Assembly: GCA_027056615.1 (NCBI GenBank)
Contig: JALUKJ010000418.1
Location: forward strand, 1-6,751
Length of the DNA: 6,751 bases
DNA from: Campylobacteraceae bacterium
GTDB taxonomy: Bacteria > Campylobacterota > Campylobacteria > Campylobacterales > Sulfurovaceae
Direction of reading: 5' to 3'
The notes beneath the pieces were generated by a model. The model had not been told where the DNA came from and ran no database searches. It worked only from the letters and a program-made list of their open reading frames with translations. Below, in pieces: positions 6,280-6,751 of this stretch. How positions within the stretch are numbered: position 1 is the first letter of the stretch; every line of letters starts with the position of its first letter. Position numbers and translations under genes: made by a program.

Positions 6280-6751
6280 ATGATAAACTATATAATAAAA
6301 CGAATCCTATACGCAATCCCAATTTTAATAGGTGTAAACCTTATAACCTTTATGCTCTTCTTTATGGTAAACACGCCTGATGATATGGCAAGAAGTCAAC
6401 TAGGAGAAAAAAGGGTAACCCAAGAGATGATAGAGGCATGGAAAGCTGATAAAGGGTACGATAAACCACTATTTATAAATGAAAAAAAAGAGGGATTAAA
6501 AAAAGTTACCGATACGCTATTTATGCAAGAGTCAATTAAACTCTTTAGCTTTAACTTTGGTTTTTCTGATAACAATAGAAATATTGCTCAAGATATAAAA
6601 GAGCGAATGATACCCTCTCTCTCCATAGCTTTACCAACTTTTTTAATTGCTTTAGTCACCAATATCTCACTAGCTCTACTTTTAGTTCTCTTTAGAGGCT
6701 CAGTGCTAGATACAAGCATGATGGTAGTAGCTGTTATGATAATGTCTATCT
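6280..6751 (+). CDS. ABC transporter permease, DppB/OppB type (5' part, runs off the window)
   Basis: This is an inner-membrane permease subunit of a binding-protein-dependent ABC importer, of the peptide/nickel (DppB/OppB) class. The 157 visible residues contain no stop. The N-terminus YIIKRILYAIPILIGVNLITF has the family pattern of a basic start followed by TM1 (about 9-30). A periplasmic region with GYDKPLF (59-65) follows, then FNFGFSDNNRNIAQDIKERMIPSL, which matches the usual G-D-F-G-x-S ... R-x-P-x-T/S-L segment. TM2 is about 114-136 and TM3 begins near 145. The EAA loop that contacts the ATPase would lie downstream of the window. The ATG at 6280 is preferred because the conserved basic-hydrophobic N-terminus begins right there; the only upstream purine-rich motif is a weak GGAT at 6266-6269. 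Substrate cannot be assigned. Its leader abuts the IS relic, so its native promoter may have been displaced. Confidence 0.85.
   Translation, partial: MINYIIKRILYAIPILIGVNLITFMLFFMVNTPDDMARSQLGEKRVTQEMIEAWKADKGYDKPLFINEKKEGLKKVTDTLFMQESIKLFSFNFGFSDNNRNIAQDIKERMIPSLSIALPTFLIALVTNISLALLLVLFRGSVLDTSMMVVAVMIMSI

Noticed and set aside
6291..6296. TATAAT as a promoter for the permease
   Set aside because: It lies inside codons 4-6 of the gene, and the conserved N-terminus shows translation starts upstream at 6280.
1..6751. tRNA, rRNA or CRISPR array
   Set aside because: No cloverleaf-like segment, rRNA sequence or regularly spaced repeat was seen; the only tandem repeats are the 42-nt TolC pair and the 10-nt CCTAGGTTTT pair.

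Overview
The window is AT-rich, and its proteins and codon use look like a Campylobacterota (epsilonproteobacterial) genome such as Sulfurovum, Sulfurimonas or a relative. That placement is inferred from sequence style and family resemblance, not from a marker gene. All recognisable genes are on the + strand.

Positions 37-5665 hold a compact four-gene tripartite efflux operon. A TolC-type outer-membrane channel overlaps a short membrane-fusion adaptor by 4 nt (ATGA). The adaptor is followed 2 nt later by the N-terminal half of an RND inner-membrane pump, and the C-terminal half begins directly after the stop codon of the first half. The spacing implies one transcript with translational coupling. 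A hairpin that encloses the last stop codon in its loop (5652-5674) probably ends the operon. The products should form a continuous channel: proton-driven pump in the inner membrane, adaptor in the periplasm, TolC in the outer membrane. The substrate cannot be told from sequence.

The most notable feature is the split pump. The two halves (567 and 563 aa, six predicted membrane segments each) are in the same reading frame and separated only by one TAG codon, written TAG-ATG. A strong Shine-Dalgarno lies just before the second ATG. The split falls between TM6 and TM7, after an acidic cytoplasmic tail carrying a C-x-x-C motif. This looks like a functional two-polypeptide pump rather than simple decay.

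Positions 5666-6279 contain no intact gene. They hold a decayed IS200/IS605-type element: the C-terminal third of a TnpB protein, broken by a nonsense codon and a -1 frameshift, then a right-end-like segment ending in a perfect CCTAGG-TTTT-CCTAGG hairpin with a T run. From 6280 to the window edge is the 5' part of a DppB/OppB-type ABC transporter permease. It starts only 25 nt after the hairpin stem, so the relic probably affects how this gene is expressed.
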